Shown one piece after another: positions 1 through 7,700 of a stretch of 13,436 bases of DNA (its first letter is position 1; the number at the start of each line of letters is the position of its first letter). The DNA is from Chloroflexi bacterium RBG_16_57_11 (GTDB lineage: Bacteria; Chloroflexota; Anaerolineae; Anaerolineales; UBA4823): assembly GCA_001795165.1 (NCBI GenBank), contig MGNS01000062.1, positions 17,876 to 31,311 on the forward strand. The letters are read 5' to 3'. The position numbers and the translations under genes were made by a program. The notes below the pieces were generated by a model, which did no database searches, was not told the origin of the DNA, and saw only the letters and a program-made list of their open reading frames with translations.

Positions 1-1
1 G

Positions 2-1843
2 TTCTTTGGCTTTCCCGCGTTGCTCAGCATCGGCTTCTACATCGCTGCATATATATTTGGAGGCTGGGATATCTCACGGCACGCCTGGCATGCGATCCGG
101 GAAAGGCATTTTGATACAGACAGCCTGATGATCATCGCTGCCCTTGGCGCGGCATTCCTTGGAGAATTCGCTGAAGGTGCGTTGCTGCTCTTCCTCTTCA
201 GCCTCGGTCATTCACTCGAAGAGCGCGCCCTCGATCGAGCCCGCTCTGCCGTACGCGCACTGGCTGACCTGACGCCTAAGACCGCTCTCGTTCGGCGCGC
301 GGGTGAAGAGCAGGAACTCCCGGTCGAAGCGCTTCAAATCGGGGACACCGTCATCGCCCGTCCCGGCGTACGCATCCCTGTGGACGGGGTCATCCTCAGT
401 GGCAGCTCTGCCATTGACCAAGCCTCCGTTACAGGCGAATCCATACCCATTGATAAATCAGCCAGCGATCCGGTGTTTGCTGGCACCATCAACGGCGAAG
501 GCGCGCTCGAAATCAAGGTAACGCGCCTTGCCAAAGATTCCACCCTTTCACGCGTGATGAAAATGGTCGAGGAAGCGCAAGCGCAAAAATCGCCAACCCA
601 ACAAACGATTGAAAAATTCGAGGGCGTTTTTGTACCCGGTGTGTTGATTCTCACCATACTGGTCATTCTTGTCCTTCCGTTTTTCGGTTTTTCCTTCCAG
701 GAATCATTCATGCGTGCGATGACCCTTTTGGTCGCCGCCTCACCGTGTGCGCTCGCGCTAGGCACGCCTGCTGCGATCCTGGCAGGCGTGGCGCAGGCTG
801 CCAGAAATGGTGTGCTCGTCAAGGGTGGTGCTCATCTTGAAAACCTCGGTCGGCTTAAGGCCATCGCCTTCGACAAGACGGGCACGCTGACTCACGGTCA
901 GCCTGAGGTTACAGATGTCGTGGTGATCCAGGAATCGGGGTGGACGCAGGCGGATATGTTTTCGCTTGCCGCAGCAGTGGGATCCCGTTCGGCTCATCCC
1001 CTTTCGCAGGCTATCGTCCGTGCGGCCCAGACCAAAAATGGATCCGCTCCGGTTTTCGAAGAGGTAGAATCGCTGACTGGACGCGGTCTACGTGCGGTAT
1101 CAAATGGAAAAGTAATTTGGATTGGCAATCAAAAGCTCATGGAGGAGGCGGGCGTCAATCACTCCGAGCAGGCGCAAGAAATGGCTTGGTCATTTCAAAA
1201 TGCAGGCAAAACTGTGTTGTGGATTGCCGAAGATCAGACCGCCATTGGAATGATTGCCTTCGCCGATACGCTGCGCCGAGAAGCCGCACCGGCGATAGAA
1301 GCCCTCAAACGATCTGGAGTGGATCACATCATCATGCTTACAGGCGACAACACGCGTTCCGCTTCAGCCATCGCCCAGGAAATTGGCTTGACCGAGTTTC
1401 GGGCCGAGCTCATGCCTGAAGATAAACTAACCGTGATTCGCGATCTCGTGAAGGAATATCAGCTGGTGGCCATGATTGGTGATGGCGTGAACGACGCGCC
1501 TGCGATGGCGAATTCGACTGTCGGGATTGCCATGGGTGGTGCGGGAACCGATGTGGCGCTCGAAACCGCCGATGTTGCCCTGATGGGTGATGACCTTTCC
1601 AGACTGCCCTTTGCAGTTGGGCTAGGCCGAGCAACGCGCTCCATCATTGTGCAAAACCTGGCGATTGCCCTGGGTGTGATCGTCATGCTCATCATCACCT
1701 CGTTGACAGGCCTCGTCAGCATAGGCATTGCCATTGTTTTCCATGAAGGCAGTACATTGGTGGTTGTGGCAAATGCATTGAGGTTGCTGAGTTTTCGAGA
1801 TGGACGTATGACGAATTTGCGCCCTTCGGTTACAATCATGTAA
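2..1843 (+). CDS. P1B-4-type heavy-metal translocating P-type ATPase (5' partial)
   Basis: This is a metal-exporting P-type ATPase of the inner membrane; its 5' end lies before the window. The frame is open from base 2, so the TTG at 20 is only the first start-like codon inside it; residue numbers below count from that TTG. Visible motifs in order: actuator-domain TGES (138-141), the transmembrane metal-site triplet SPC (241-243) instead of the usual CPC, phosphorylation motif DKTGT (D285), nucleotide-binding SAHP (H326-P327), TGDN (441-444), GDGVNDAP (487-494) and HEGST (575-579) in the last membrane segment. In this family SPC plus HEGxT marks subgroup P1B-4, linked to Co(II) and sometimes Zn, Ni or Fe(II) export. 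All catalytic residues are intact, so the visible part looks functional. The first membrane helices and any N-terminal metal-binding segment are outside the window. The next gene is 112 bp away on the same strand, so operon membership is uncertain. Exact metal is inference. Confidence 0.93.
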   Translation, partial: FFGFPALLSIGFYIAAYIFGGWDISRHAWHAIRERHFDTDSLMIIAALGAAFLGEFAEGALLLFLFSLGHSLEERALDRARSAVRALADLTPKTALVRRAGEEQELPVEALQIGDTVIARPGVRIPVDGVILSGSSAIDQASVTGESIPIDKSASDPVFAGTINGEGALEIKVTRLAKDSTLSRVMKMVEEAQAQKSPTQQTIEKFEGVFVPGVLILTILVILVLPFFGFSFQESFMRAMTLLVAASPCALALGTPAAILAGVAQAARNGVLVKGGAHLENLGRLKAIAFDKTGTLTHGQPEVTDVVVIQESGWTQADMFSLAAAVGSRSAHPLSQAIVRAAQTKNGSAPVFEEVESLTGRGLRAVSNGKVIWIGNQKLMEEAGVNHSEQAQEMAWSFQNAGKTVLWIAEDQTAIGMIAFADTLRREAAPAIEALKRSGVDHIIMLTGDNTRSASAIAQEIGLTEFRAELMPEDKLTVIRDLVKEYQLVAMIGDGVNDAPAMANSTVGIAMGGAGTDVALETADVALMGDDLSRLPFAVGLGRATRSIIVQNLAIALGVIVMLIITSLTGLVSIGIAIVFHEGSTLVVVANALRLLSFRDGRMTNLRPSVTIM

Positions 1844-1955
1844 ATATGATCCACGCACCGTCGACTGGATTGTCCGAGCCAAGCAAATGTGACAGCCTGG
1901 ATCAGACATTATCCCATCACCGGAATTCATCGTCTCGTGGAGCCAGGAGGTAACC
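1844..1955 (+). other. Intergenic gap with ribosome binding site at its end
   Basis: This 112-bp gap separates the ATPase from the oxidoreductase. Its only clear signal is the Shine-Dalgarno at its 3' end. A TACAAT at 1831-1836, just before the ATPase stop, could be a -10 element, but no convincing -35 lies about 17 bp upstream, so I do not call a promoter. No hairpin followed by a T-run was seen, so read-through from the ATPase gene is possible. Confidence 0.4.
1945..1950 (+). promoter_or_regulatory. Strong Shine-Dalgarno deciding a TTG start
   Basis: A perfect AGGAGG lies 5 nt upstream of the TTG at 1956. It fixes that non-ATG codon as the start of the oxidoreductase gene, and the protein begins there with the expected N-terminal strand of the AOR fold. 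Confidence 0.85.
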
Positions 1956-3674
1956 TTGTCCGACCAAAACCATTTCTCCGTCTGGCGTGTAAATATGCGC
2001 ACCAAGACCTTCCAGCGCGAGCCGGTCCCAACAAGCTGGGAAAAGCTCGGCGGCCGAGGGCTGCTGGCGCGCATCCTGCTCGACGAAGTCAATCCCACCT
2101 GCGATCCTCTTGGCCCAAATAACAAGCTGGTCTTCGCCCCCGGCCTGCTGGTCGGCCACATGGTCTCCAGCACCGACCGCATCTCGATCGGCGCAAAAAG
2201 CCCGCTTACCGGCGGCATCAAAGAAAGCAACGCCGGCGGGCGCACCGGTTTGCAGCTTACTCACCTGGGGATCAAAGCCCTGATCATCGAGGAGCGGCCT
2301 GAGGAGCCGGGCTGGTGGATGCTTCACCTGTCGACGGATGGCGTGCGCTTCGAGAGGGCGGATGAATCCGCCGGGCTGGGTGTTTTTTCGGTCGCGCCCC
2401 CGCTGTTAGAGCGCTTCGGCGACAAAGTCGCCATGGCTTTGATCGGTCCCGGCGGTGAGATGCGCTTGCGCTCGGCCGGCATTCAGAACCTGGACAAGGA
2501 TCGCGTCCCATCGCGCATCTCGGCACGCGGCGGGATCGGCGCGGTGATGGGCAGCAAAAAGCTGAAGGCGATCGTGATCGACGGGAGCAAAGGCTCCAAG
2601 CCACCCATCGCAGACCCCGAAGGCTTCAAGCGGGCCCAAAAAGAGTTCACCCAGGCTCTAATGGCCCACCCACAGACCGCCACCTACCGTGATTTTGGCA
2701 CTGCGGCAATGGTGATGATGTGCCAGGGCTTTGGCGCCCTGCCCACACGCAACTTCTCAAGCGGCCAGTTCGAGGGCGCTGAAAATATCTCCGGCGAAAT
2801 GCTCCGCCAGACCATGCTCAACCGCGGCGGGGATTGCGATACCTCGCACGCCTGCATGGCCGGCTGTACCATCCGCAGCTCCAACGTTTTCGGTGATGTA
2901 AATGGCAAGGAGGTTGTCTCGCCTTTGGAATACGAAACCATCAGCTTGATGGGCTCAAACCTGGGCATCGACGACCTGGATACGATCGCCCGGCTAAATT
3001 ACGAAGTCAATGACCTGGGGCTGGACAGCATCGAGATTGGCGCTGCCCTGGGCGTAGCCGCGGAAGCTGGCTTGCTCGAATTCGGCGACCGAGAGCGCGC
3101 CCTGGGGCTGATCCGCGAAATCCGCGCGGGGACCCCACTCGGGCGTCTCCTGGGGAACGGCGCTGGCATCACCGGTCAGGTGCTGGGGGTCGAGCGCGTC
3201 CCGGTGGTCAAGAACCAGGCCTTTTCGGGGTATGAGCCGCGCACCATCAAAGGCACCGGCGTCACCTACGCCACATCCCCTCAAGGCGCAGACCACACCT
3301 GCGGGCTGACCATCCGCGCCAAGGTTAACCACCTCGATCCGGCAGGCCAGGCCGATCTTTCGCGCACCACGCAGATCAATATGGCCGGCTATGACACGCT
3401 GGGGGCGTGCATTTTTGCCGGCTTCGGTTATGCGGTCTCGCCGCAGACCATCCCCGCGATGATCAACGCCCGCTACGGCTGGGAGGCTCCGGCTGATTTC
3501 CTGCAAGTGCTTGGCCGTGAGACGCTTAAACTGGAGCGAGAATTCAACCGTCGCGCCGGCTTCACCCCCGCCGATGACCGCCTGCCGGAGTGGATGAGGC
3601 GCCAGGCAATTGCGCCGATGAATGCGGTTTTCGACGTGCCCGATGAAGACCTGGATAATGTCTTTAACTGGTGA
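1956..3674 (+). CDS. Aldehyde:ferredoxin oxidoreductase (AOR) family tungsten/molybdenum-pterin enzyme
   Basis: This 572-residue protein belongs to the AOR family, cytoplasmic W- or Mo-bispyranopterin enzymes carrying one [4Fe-4S] cluster; the best known members interconvert aldehydes and carboxylates with ferredoxin. Supporting features are the N-terminal GGRGLLARIL block (32-41), SSTDRISIGAKSPLTGG (71-87), the pterin-binding segment ARGGIGAVMGSKKLKAI (190-206), DHTCG (446-450) and YDTLGACIF (479-487), which holds the C-terminal cluster cysteine (C484). Length is slightly under the usual 600 or so. The central cysteine cluster, normally C-x2-C-x3-C, reads SHACMAGC: C300 and C304 are kept, but the first ligand position is S297, with H298 and an extra C294 nearby. 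The enzyme may thus use another fourth ligand. It starts at a TTG with a strong Shine-Dalgarno and sits 12 bp before the LarA-type gene, clearly one transcription unit. Aldehyde specificity is not established; other AOR members act on quite different substrates. Confidence 0.92.
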   Translation: MSDQNHFSVWRVNMRTKTFQREPVPTSWEKLGGRGLLARILLDEVNPTCDPLGPNNKLVFAPGLLVGHMVSSTDRISIGAKSPLTGGIKESNAGGRTGLQLTHLGIKALIIEERPEEPGWWMLHLSTDGVRFERADESAGLGVFSVAPPLLERFGDKVAMALIGPGGEMRLRSAGIQNLDKDRVPSRISARGGIGAVMGSKKLKAIVIDGSKGSKPPIADPEGFKRAQKEFTQALMAHPQTATYRDFGTAAMVMMCQGFGALPTRNFSSGQFEGAENISGEMLRQTMLNRGGDCDTSHACMAGCTIRSSNVFGDVNGKEVVSPLEYETISLMGSNLGIDDLDTIARLNYEVNDLGLDSIEIGAALGVAAEAGLLEFGDRERALGLIREIRAGTPLGRLLGNGAGITGQVLGVERVPVVKNQAFSGYEPRTIKGTGVTYATSPQGADHTCGLTIRAKVNHLDPAGQADLSRTTQINMAGYDTLGACIFAGFGYAVSPQTIPAMINARYGWEAPADFLQVLGRETLKLEREFNRRAGFTPADDRLPEWMRRQAIAPMNAVFDVPDEDLDNVFNW

Positions 3675-3686
3675 AAGGTCCATGCC

Positions 3687-4970
3687 ATGTCCAATCACAT
3701 GACGATGACCACGACGACCGTCTGGCTGCCTTATGGCGAGCACAGCCTGTCGGTGGATCTGTCCGGCAAGAACCTGTTGGATATCATCCTACCGAAAGCA
3801 GGCGCCGGAGAAGCTCCGAATGAAGCCCATGTCATCCGCGCTGCGCTGGAAAACCCGATCGGCTCGCCTCGTCTGTGCGACCTGGCCCATAAAGGCCAGC
3901 GCATCGCCATCGTGACCAGCGACCTGACGCGCCCATGTCCATCGGACCGCCTGCTTCCTCACGTATTGCAAGAGCTGGTGGCGGCCGGGATCCCGGACGA
4001 AGATATTTTTATCGTCATAGGCCTGGGTCTGCACCGCCCGATGACCGAAGAGGAGATCGACCGCATCGTCTCGCCGCAGGTCCATCGCCGCATCCGGGTG
4101 GTCAACCACGATGTGGAGGATGTCGTGCACCTGGGCGTGACCTCACGCGGAACACCGGTGGAGTTCTTCCGCCCATTGGTAGAGGCCGACGTGCGGGTTT
4201 GCCTGGGCAACCTGGAGTTTCACTGGTTCGCCGGCTTTTCGGGCGGGGCAAAAGCGGTCCTGCCAGGTTGTAGCTCGCACCTCTCGGTGACCGCCAACCA
4301 CGCCCTGATGGTGCGCCCCGGGGTTGGCTCCGGGCGCATTCAAGGAAACCCGTTGCGTGAGGACATCGAAGAGGGCGTTGCCATGCTCGGCGTGGATTTC
4401 ATCCTCAACGTGGCGGTGGATGGGGAGCACAATATCCTGGAGGCGGTCGCCGGTGAGGTGACTGCTGCCCACCGGCGGGGCTGCGAGGCAATCGCCGAGC
4501 GCGGCAAAGTCAAGGTGTCGCACAAAGCAGATATCGTCATTGCCAGCCCCGGAGGCTTCCCCAAAGACATCAACATGTACCAGGCGCACAAAGGCCTGGA
4601 AAACGCCGCCTATTTCGTCCGCGATGGAGGCGTCTTGATCCTGGCGGCTGAATGCCGCGAAGCCATCGGCAACCAGACCTTCGAAGAGTGGATGTTTGCC
4701 GCCGGCTCCCCGCAGGATGTCCTGACGCGCATCCAGAGGGAATTCGTCCTGGGTGGGCATAAAGCGGCCGGGATCGCCAACATCGAACGCCGCGCCAAAG
4801 TCTATTTGGTCTCCAGCATGCCGGAGGATCTGGTGCAGCATTTATTCATGACGCCATTTCCCGGGCTGAATGAGGCCTTAGAGGTCGCGCTCCAGGACCT
4901 GGGACCGGATAGCCAGGTGCTGGTGTTGCCCCAGGCCGGATCAATCATCCCAGATTTTGATAAAATTTAA
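3687..4970 (+). CDS. larA: LarA-type nickel-pincer-nucleotide racemase/epimerase (DUF2088)
   Basis: This 427-residue protein matches the lactate racemase catalytic subunit LarA, which uses a covalently bound nickel-pincer nucleotide to move a hydride at the alpha-carbon of 2-hydroxy acids. Key residues are all present: TSDLTRP (78-83), LHRPMT with H116, HWFAGFSGGAKAVLPG with H179 and the cofactor-attachment lysine K189, the nickel-ligand histidine in TANH (H205), and YQAHKG with K302. Length is normal for the family. The ATG at 3687 is chosen because AAAGG (3674-3678) lies 8 nt upstream; in-frame ATGs at 3699 and 3705 lack such a site. It follows the AOR-family gene by 12 bp, so the two are probably co-translated and act on related compounds. 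None of the cofactor-making genes larB, larC or larE is in the window. LarA homologues also act on malate, other hydroxy acids and sugar acids, so lactate should not be assumed. Confidence 0.9.
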   Translation: MSNHMTMTTTTVWLPYGEHSLSVDLSGKNLLDIILPKAGAGEAPNEAHVIRAALENPIGSPRLCDLAHKGQRIAIVTSDLTRPCPSDRLLPHVLQELVAAGIPDEDIFIVIGLGLHRPMTEEEIDRIVSPQVHRRIRVVNHDVEDVVHLGVTSRGTPVEFFRPLVEADVRVCLGNLEFHWFAGFSGGAKAVLPGCSSHLSVTANHALMVRPGVGSGRIQGNPLREDIEEGVAMLGVDFILNVAVDGEHNILEAVAGEVTAAHRRGCEAIAERGKVKVSHKADIVIASPGGFPKDINMYQAHKGLENAAYFVRDGGVLILAAECREAIGNQTFEEWMFAAGSPQDVLTRIQREFVLGGHKAAGIANIERRAKVYLVSSMPEDLVQHLFMTPFPGLNEALEVALQDLGPDSQVLVLPQAGSIIPDFDKI

Positions 4971-4993
4971 GCTTTTAGCTCTACCAGACCGCA

Positions 4994-5407
4994 TCATTGC
5001 ACGGATGGTATTGGCAAGATTGACCTTTGCGATTTTGCCGGGCATTGGTCCAAGTGAAGATACTGCCGGCACTCTTCCTCTGTTAGAGAACGTGTGACGC
5101 GCGTTTCCGCAAGCGCGATGAGATCGTCTAATTGCACCAGATAAACGTGGATGAATTCGCTTCCCACGGTTGCCAGGAGTTTACTATCCGGACTGATGGC
5201 AACGCCAATCAATCCCTCCCCATCACCATATAGATTAAGTAATAGTTCGCCGCTGTTGGCGTCCCACAATTTTGTCACACCATCACGACCAGTTGTAGCC
5301 ACTTGCGTCCCATCCGGACTGAACGCGACCGAGGGGACCGGGTAGGAGTCTCCTTCTAGTTTCATAAGAAGATTTCCATTCCCAGAATCCCATACAATGG
5401 AGCGGGT
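4994..5407 (-). pseudogene. C-terminal remnant of a WD40-repeat protein
   Basis: The minus-strand frame is open from a TGA (5408-5410) down to the stop at 4994. Before the first ATG (5363-5365) it already reads SIVWDSGNGNLL, a typical end of a WD40 blade. It then continues with VAFSPDGTQVATTGRDGVTKLWDANSGELL and VAISPDSKLLATVGSEFIHVYLV, followed by a charged tail with LTEEECRQYLHLDQCP. These are about two and a half blades of a propeller that needs at least six or seven, so only the C-terminal end of a much larger protein is left. No start signal or Shine-Dalgarno precedes the internal ATG. Homology stops at about 5405, exactly where a plus-strand propeller fragment begins. The LarA-type gene converges on it with 23 bp between the stop codons. 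Probably not functional. Confidence 0.75.
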
Positions 5408-5764
5408 TCACCCGGACAGGTCGCCATCGGCGAGGAGGGCATTTGGGTGGGCCAGCTCGAAGGCCAGATGGTCTCCCGCGTAGATCCAAGGACTAATCAA
5501 GAGATCGCCCAGATCGAGCTAGGGCTTCTTGTTTTGAGCGTCAAGACTTCTCCTGGGGCAGTATGGGCGGTCGTTGGCCCTTTTGAGGGGTGCGGAGGCA
5601 GTGGCGTTATCCGCATCGATCCAAACACAAACAAAGCATTGGGGAAGATCCCGGTTCGTTGCGCCAGTGATATCGCCGTTGGCTCAGACAACCTGTGGGT
5701 TACGTCTTTTCAATATCGAGAGATCACCTTTTGGTTTCATAGTAGTGGTATCATCACGGCATGA
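5405..5764 (+). pseudogene. Internal fragment of a YVTN/NHL-type beta-propeller protein
   Basis: The plus-strand frame shows a repeated pattern typical of YVTN/NHL-like propellers: IGEEGIWVGQLEGQMVSRVDPRTNQEI, then VWAVVGPF with VIRIDPNTNKALGKIPV, then IAVGSDNLWVTSF. Each copy has the W-V strand followed by R-[IV]-DP-x-TN. About two repeats are recognisable. Resemblance begins near 5405 and ends near 5720, after which the frame runs through unrelated sequence to the stop at 5762-5764. No ATG with a Shine-Dalgarno is present; the GTG at 5447 falls inside a repeat. The fragment therefore lacks both ends of its parent gene. It adjoins the WD40 remnant of the opposite strand. Confidence 0.6.
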
Positions 5765-5999
5765 CCACAGCAACCGCCCAAGCTGCGCCAAATATCGCCT
5801 TCATCAAATTTACATTGGCAAAACTCGGTCGAACTAACCGCAAGGTTTGTTTTGGCGGCGAATTTATCACTAGCTGACGTGCTTTTTTCTCAGGCAGCTA
5901 GGGCGAACCAGATTGTATAAGGTCCAGAGTCCGCCAGACTCTACGGTTTGCATTCTTTGATGATAGAGCTATATAGATGAAAGCGCCCGTCAATTTAAG
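5765..5999. other. Gene-free stretch between the propeller remnant and the receptor operon
   Basis: About 235 bp with no supportable gene. It contains two short perfect inverted repeats: TAGCTG (5871-5876) with CAGCTA (5895-5900) around an 18-nt loop that includes a T-run, and AGAGTC (5926-5931) with GACTCT (5937-5942). The second is listed separately as a possible transcript end for the minus-strand genes. Confidence 0.5.
5926..5942 (-). terminator. Possible weak terminator hairpin of the minus-strand operon
   Basis: A perfect 6-bp stem (AGAGTC/GACTCT) with a 5-nt loop lies 58 nt past the stop codon of receptor A, the last gene of the minus-strand series. There is no clear T-run after it on that strand, so it is a poor intrinsic terminator and could be chance. 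Confidence 0.22.
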
Positions 6000-7628
6000 T
6001 CATTCTTGCTCGTCCGTTTTGCCAGAAATGATATTTCGCAGGGAATCGGCTTCGCTTCGGAGACTCCTGAAATAGTCGGTATCAGTGATCTCCGCAACCT
6101 TTTTTTTCTGACGGGTTTCATCAAGTGCGATCTTCAATTCGGTTACCTGTTGTTTCAATTTCTCCTCACGCAAGCGGACTTCGCGCGCCATTTTTTGGAA
6201 GACACGTGCTAACTGCCCAAGGGCATCATCCCGCTTGCTTAGTTGATCCAGGGTTGAAGGCTCGAACCTGTTCTCTTCAACAGCGGCGGCAGCTCCCATT
6301 ACCACCTTTACCTGTTCCAGATAATCCAACAATGACTGTAAAGTCTCACGCAATTTGGATGTCATGGCGTTGAAGGCGTTCCCCAAGAAACCGATCTCAT
6401 CCTCTGTGGTGACCTCCGCTTGTGCGGCAAGATCGCCCTCCTGAATTTGCTTCGCTGTTCCAGCTAAACGGAGAATGGGGCGCGCAATATCGCGCCCAAT
6501 TGCCCACGCAAGCATCAAGCCTGCAAAAAGAACAATCGCCGCGCCAGCAATGGATGTCGTCTGCGCGCTTCCCAGTTGTTCACGTCCATTGTTTAGATCG
6601 GATTGAAGAAGGTCCTGCTGAAGCGTTGTTTCATCTGCCAGGATCTCTATCATCGTGTTTGCCAGAGGAACCGCTCCGGTGCGGAACAAATACAAATCCT
6701 CCCGCGCGTGCTCGCCTTCCACTGATTCAAACATCTGGTCAGGCAGTTTTAGAAAAGAGTCGCGGGCCGTTTCGATGTTGTTCAGATTTTCTTGTTGGCT
6801 TTGGGAAAGCGCGTCGCGTTGCTCGGTAAGGATTTCCCAGGCCTGTATGTTGGCATTAAGATTCGCTGTGTATTCAAACTTAAAGCTATCGCGGCCCGTT
6901 GTGACATAACCCCGTAATCCTGCAACCATCGCATAGAAGGATGATTGGAAATTAGCCATTGCCCCCATCACCTCAATATTTCTTGCAGTTGGCTCGCGCC
7001 CTTCTTGAGTTTTGATCATGCTGCCCGAGTTAACGATCACTGTGTTGATCAGCGGGGTAGCATCCACGATCAAGATTCTAAGGGCCGGTTCACGGCGAAG
7101 CTGGTCATCACGCAGTTCGAACAATTGGGGAACAAGCAAAGACCATTGATTGTAGTTCGAACGGAGTTTGTCAAGGTTACTCGCTAAGTCCCGGTATTCG
7201 GGCGAATCCTGTGCGCCCGCTTGGTTCAAAACTGCCTCCAGTTCAGCCAAATTGGCTTCGAATTCAGCCTGATTGACTAAATAATTAGCCTGATATTGAG
7301 AATCACCTAAGGCGAGATATGCCTGTAAGTCCGCAACCAACTCCAACAGGTTGGCTTGCGCCCGCGCCGCGGCGAGCGTAGTTGGCGCACGCAGGTTGGT
7401 AGTGCGGTTGATTTCCTGTATCGCCAGATTGCTGGCGGAAATACCCAGCCCATACCCTACTAGCATGAGCGCGATGAGAATGCCAAACCCGAGGATCAGT
7501 TTGGGACCAATCTTAAGTTTCCGCCCGAGAGTCACCAATACACTGAACGGTGGGAGGACCTCGTACCAGCGCCTTTTTTTCTGAATCTCAGGATTACTCT
7601 TGATGGCAAGTACAGGCTGCTCGTCCAT
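6000..7628 (-). CDS. Receptor-like membrane protein A: bimodular helical sensor, tandem HAMP, shared tail
   Basis: This 542-residue protein has a basic N-terminus, TM1 (about 42-64), a roughly 290-residue mostly helical extracytoplasmic region, TM2 (about 358-378), a canonical HAMP domain (about 379-431, with RPILRLAG and the DEIGFLGNAFNAM second helix) and a C-terminal module (about 445-542). The outer region holds two similar helical patterns, LQAYLALGDSQYQANY (101-116) and LRGYVTTGRDSFKFEY (238-253), as in tandem four-helix or HBM-type sensor domains. The C-terminal module begins like a second, divergent HAMP (AAVEENRFEPSTLD, then LGQLARVFQKMAREV) and runs into a charged coiled coil ending KKKVAEITDT. 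It has no kinase, cyclase or methyl-accepting signalling domain. The last 73 residues align without gaps to receptor B. It follows the family 5 binding-protein gene by 72 bp, which suggests that lipoprotein presents ligand to it. No good Shine-Dalgarno precedes the ATG. Output partner unknown. Confidence 0.85.
   Translation of the reverse strand: MDEQPVLAIKSNPEIQKKRRWYEVLPPFSVLVTLGRKLKIGPKLILGFGILIALMLVGYGLGISASNLAIQEINRTTNLRAPTTLAAARAQANLLELVADLQAYLALGDSQYQANYLVNQAEFEANLAELEAVLNQAGAQDSPEYRDLASNLDKLRSNYNQWSLLVPQLFELRDDQLRREPALRILIVDATPLINTVIVNSGSMIKTQEGREPTARNIEVMGAMANFQSSFYAMVAGLRGYVTTGRDSFKFEYTANLNANIQAWEILTEQRDALSQSQQENLNNIETARDSFLKLPDQMFESVEGEHAREDLYLFRTGAVPLANTMIEILADETTLQQDLLQSDLNNGREQLGSAQTTSIAGAAIVLFAGLMLAWAIGRDIARPILRLAGTAKQIQEGDLAAQAEVTTEDEIGFLGNAFNAMTSKLRETLQSLLDYLEQVKVVMGAAAAVEENRFEPSTLDQLSKRDDALGQLARVFQKMAREVRLREEKLKQQVTELKIALDETRQKKKVAEITDTDYFRSLRSEADSLRNIISGKTDEQE
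6078..6221 (-). repeat. Paralogous segment shared with 9702-9845
   Basis: This is the receptor A copy of the conserved 48-codon segment. The protein is identical to the receptor B copy, but the DNA differs at 26 silent positions. Similarity continues at lower level to both stop codons, which end DEQE here and DKQE in B. Confidence 0.92.
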
Positions 7629-7700
7629 AAGAATCCATTTCTGTTACTAAAAGCTTTCGTCCCACCCAACATGAGTGAGGAAAACGACTCCAAACCAATC

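Noticed and set aside
334..822. Long antisense reading frames inside the ATPase, AOR and LarA genes
   Set aside because: They are opposite-strand shadows in GC-rich coding sequence. They have low-complexity composition, no family resemblance and no ribosome binding sites.
1808..1836. Promoter for the AOR-type gene with TACAAT as -10
   Set aside because: The hexamer at the expected -35 distance (ATGACG) does not resemble TTGACA.
5574..5837. Plus-strand reading frame overlapping the propeller fragment
   Set aside because: The overlapping frame at 5405-5764 carries the RIDP-TN repeats; this one shows no domain pattern.
5871..5900. Inverted repeat TAGCTG/CAGCTA as a terminator
   Set aside because: The stem is only 6 bp, the T-run sits inside an 18-nt loop rather than after the stem, and no intact gene ends close by on the plus strand.
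6000..7628. Calling receptor A a methyl-accepting chemotaxis protein or histidine kinase
   Set aside because: It has the two TMs and HAMP of such proteins, but the sequence ends about 110 residues after the canonical HAMP, without the MCP hairpin motif or any H-box, N-box or G-box.
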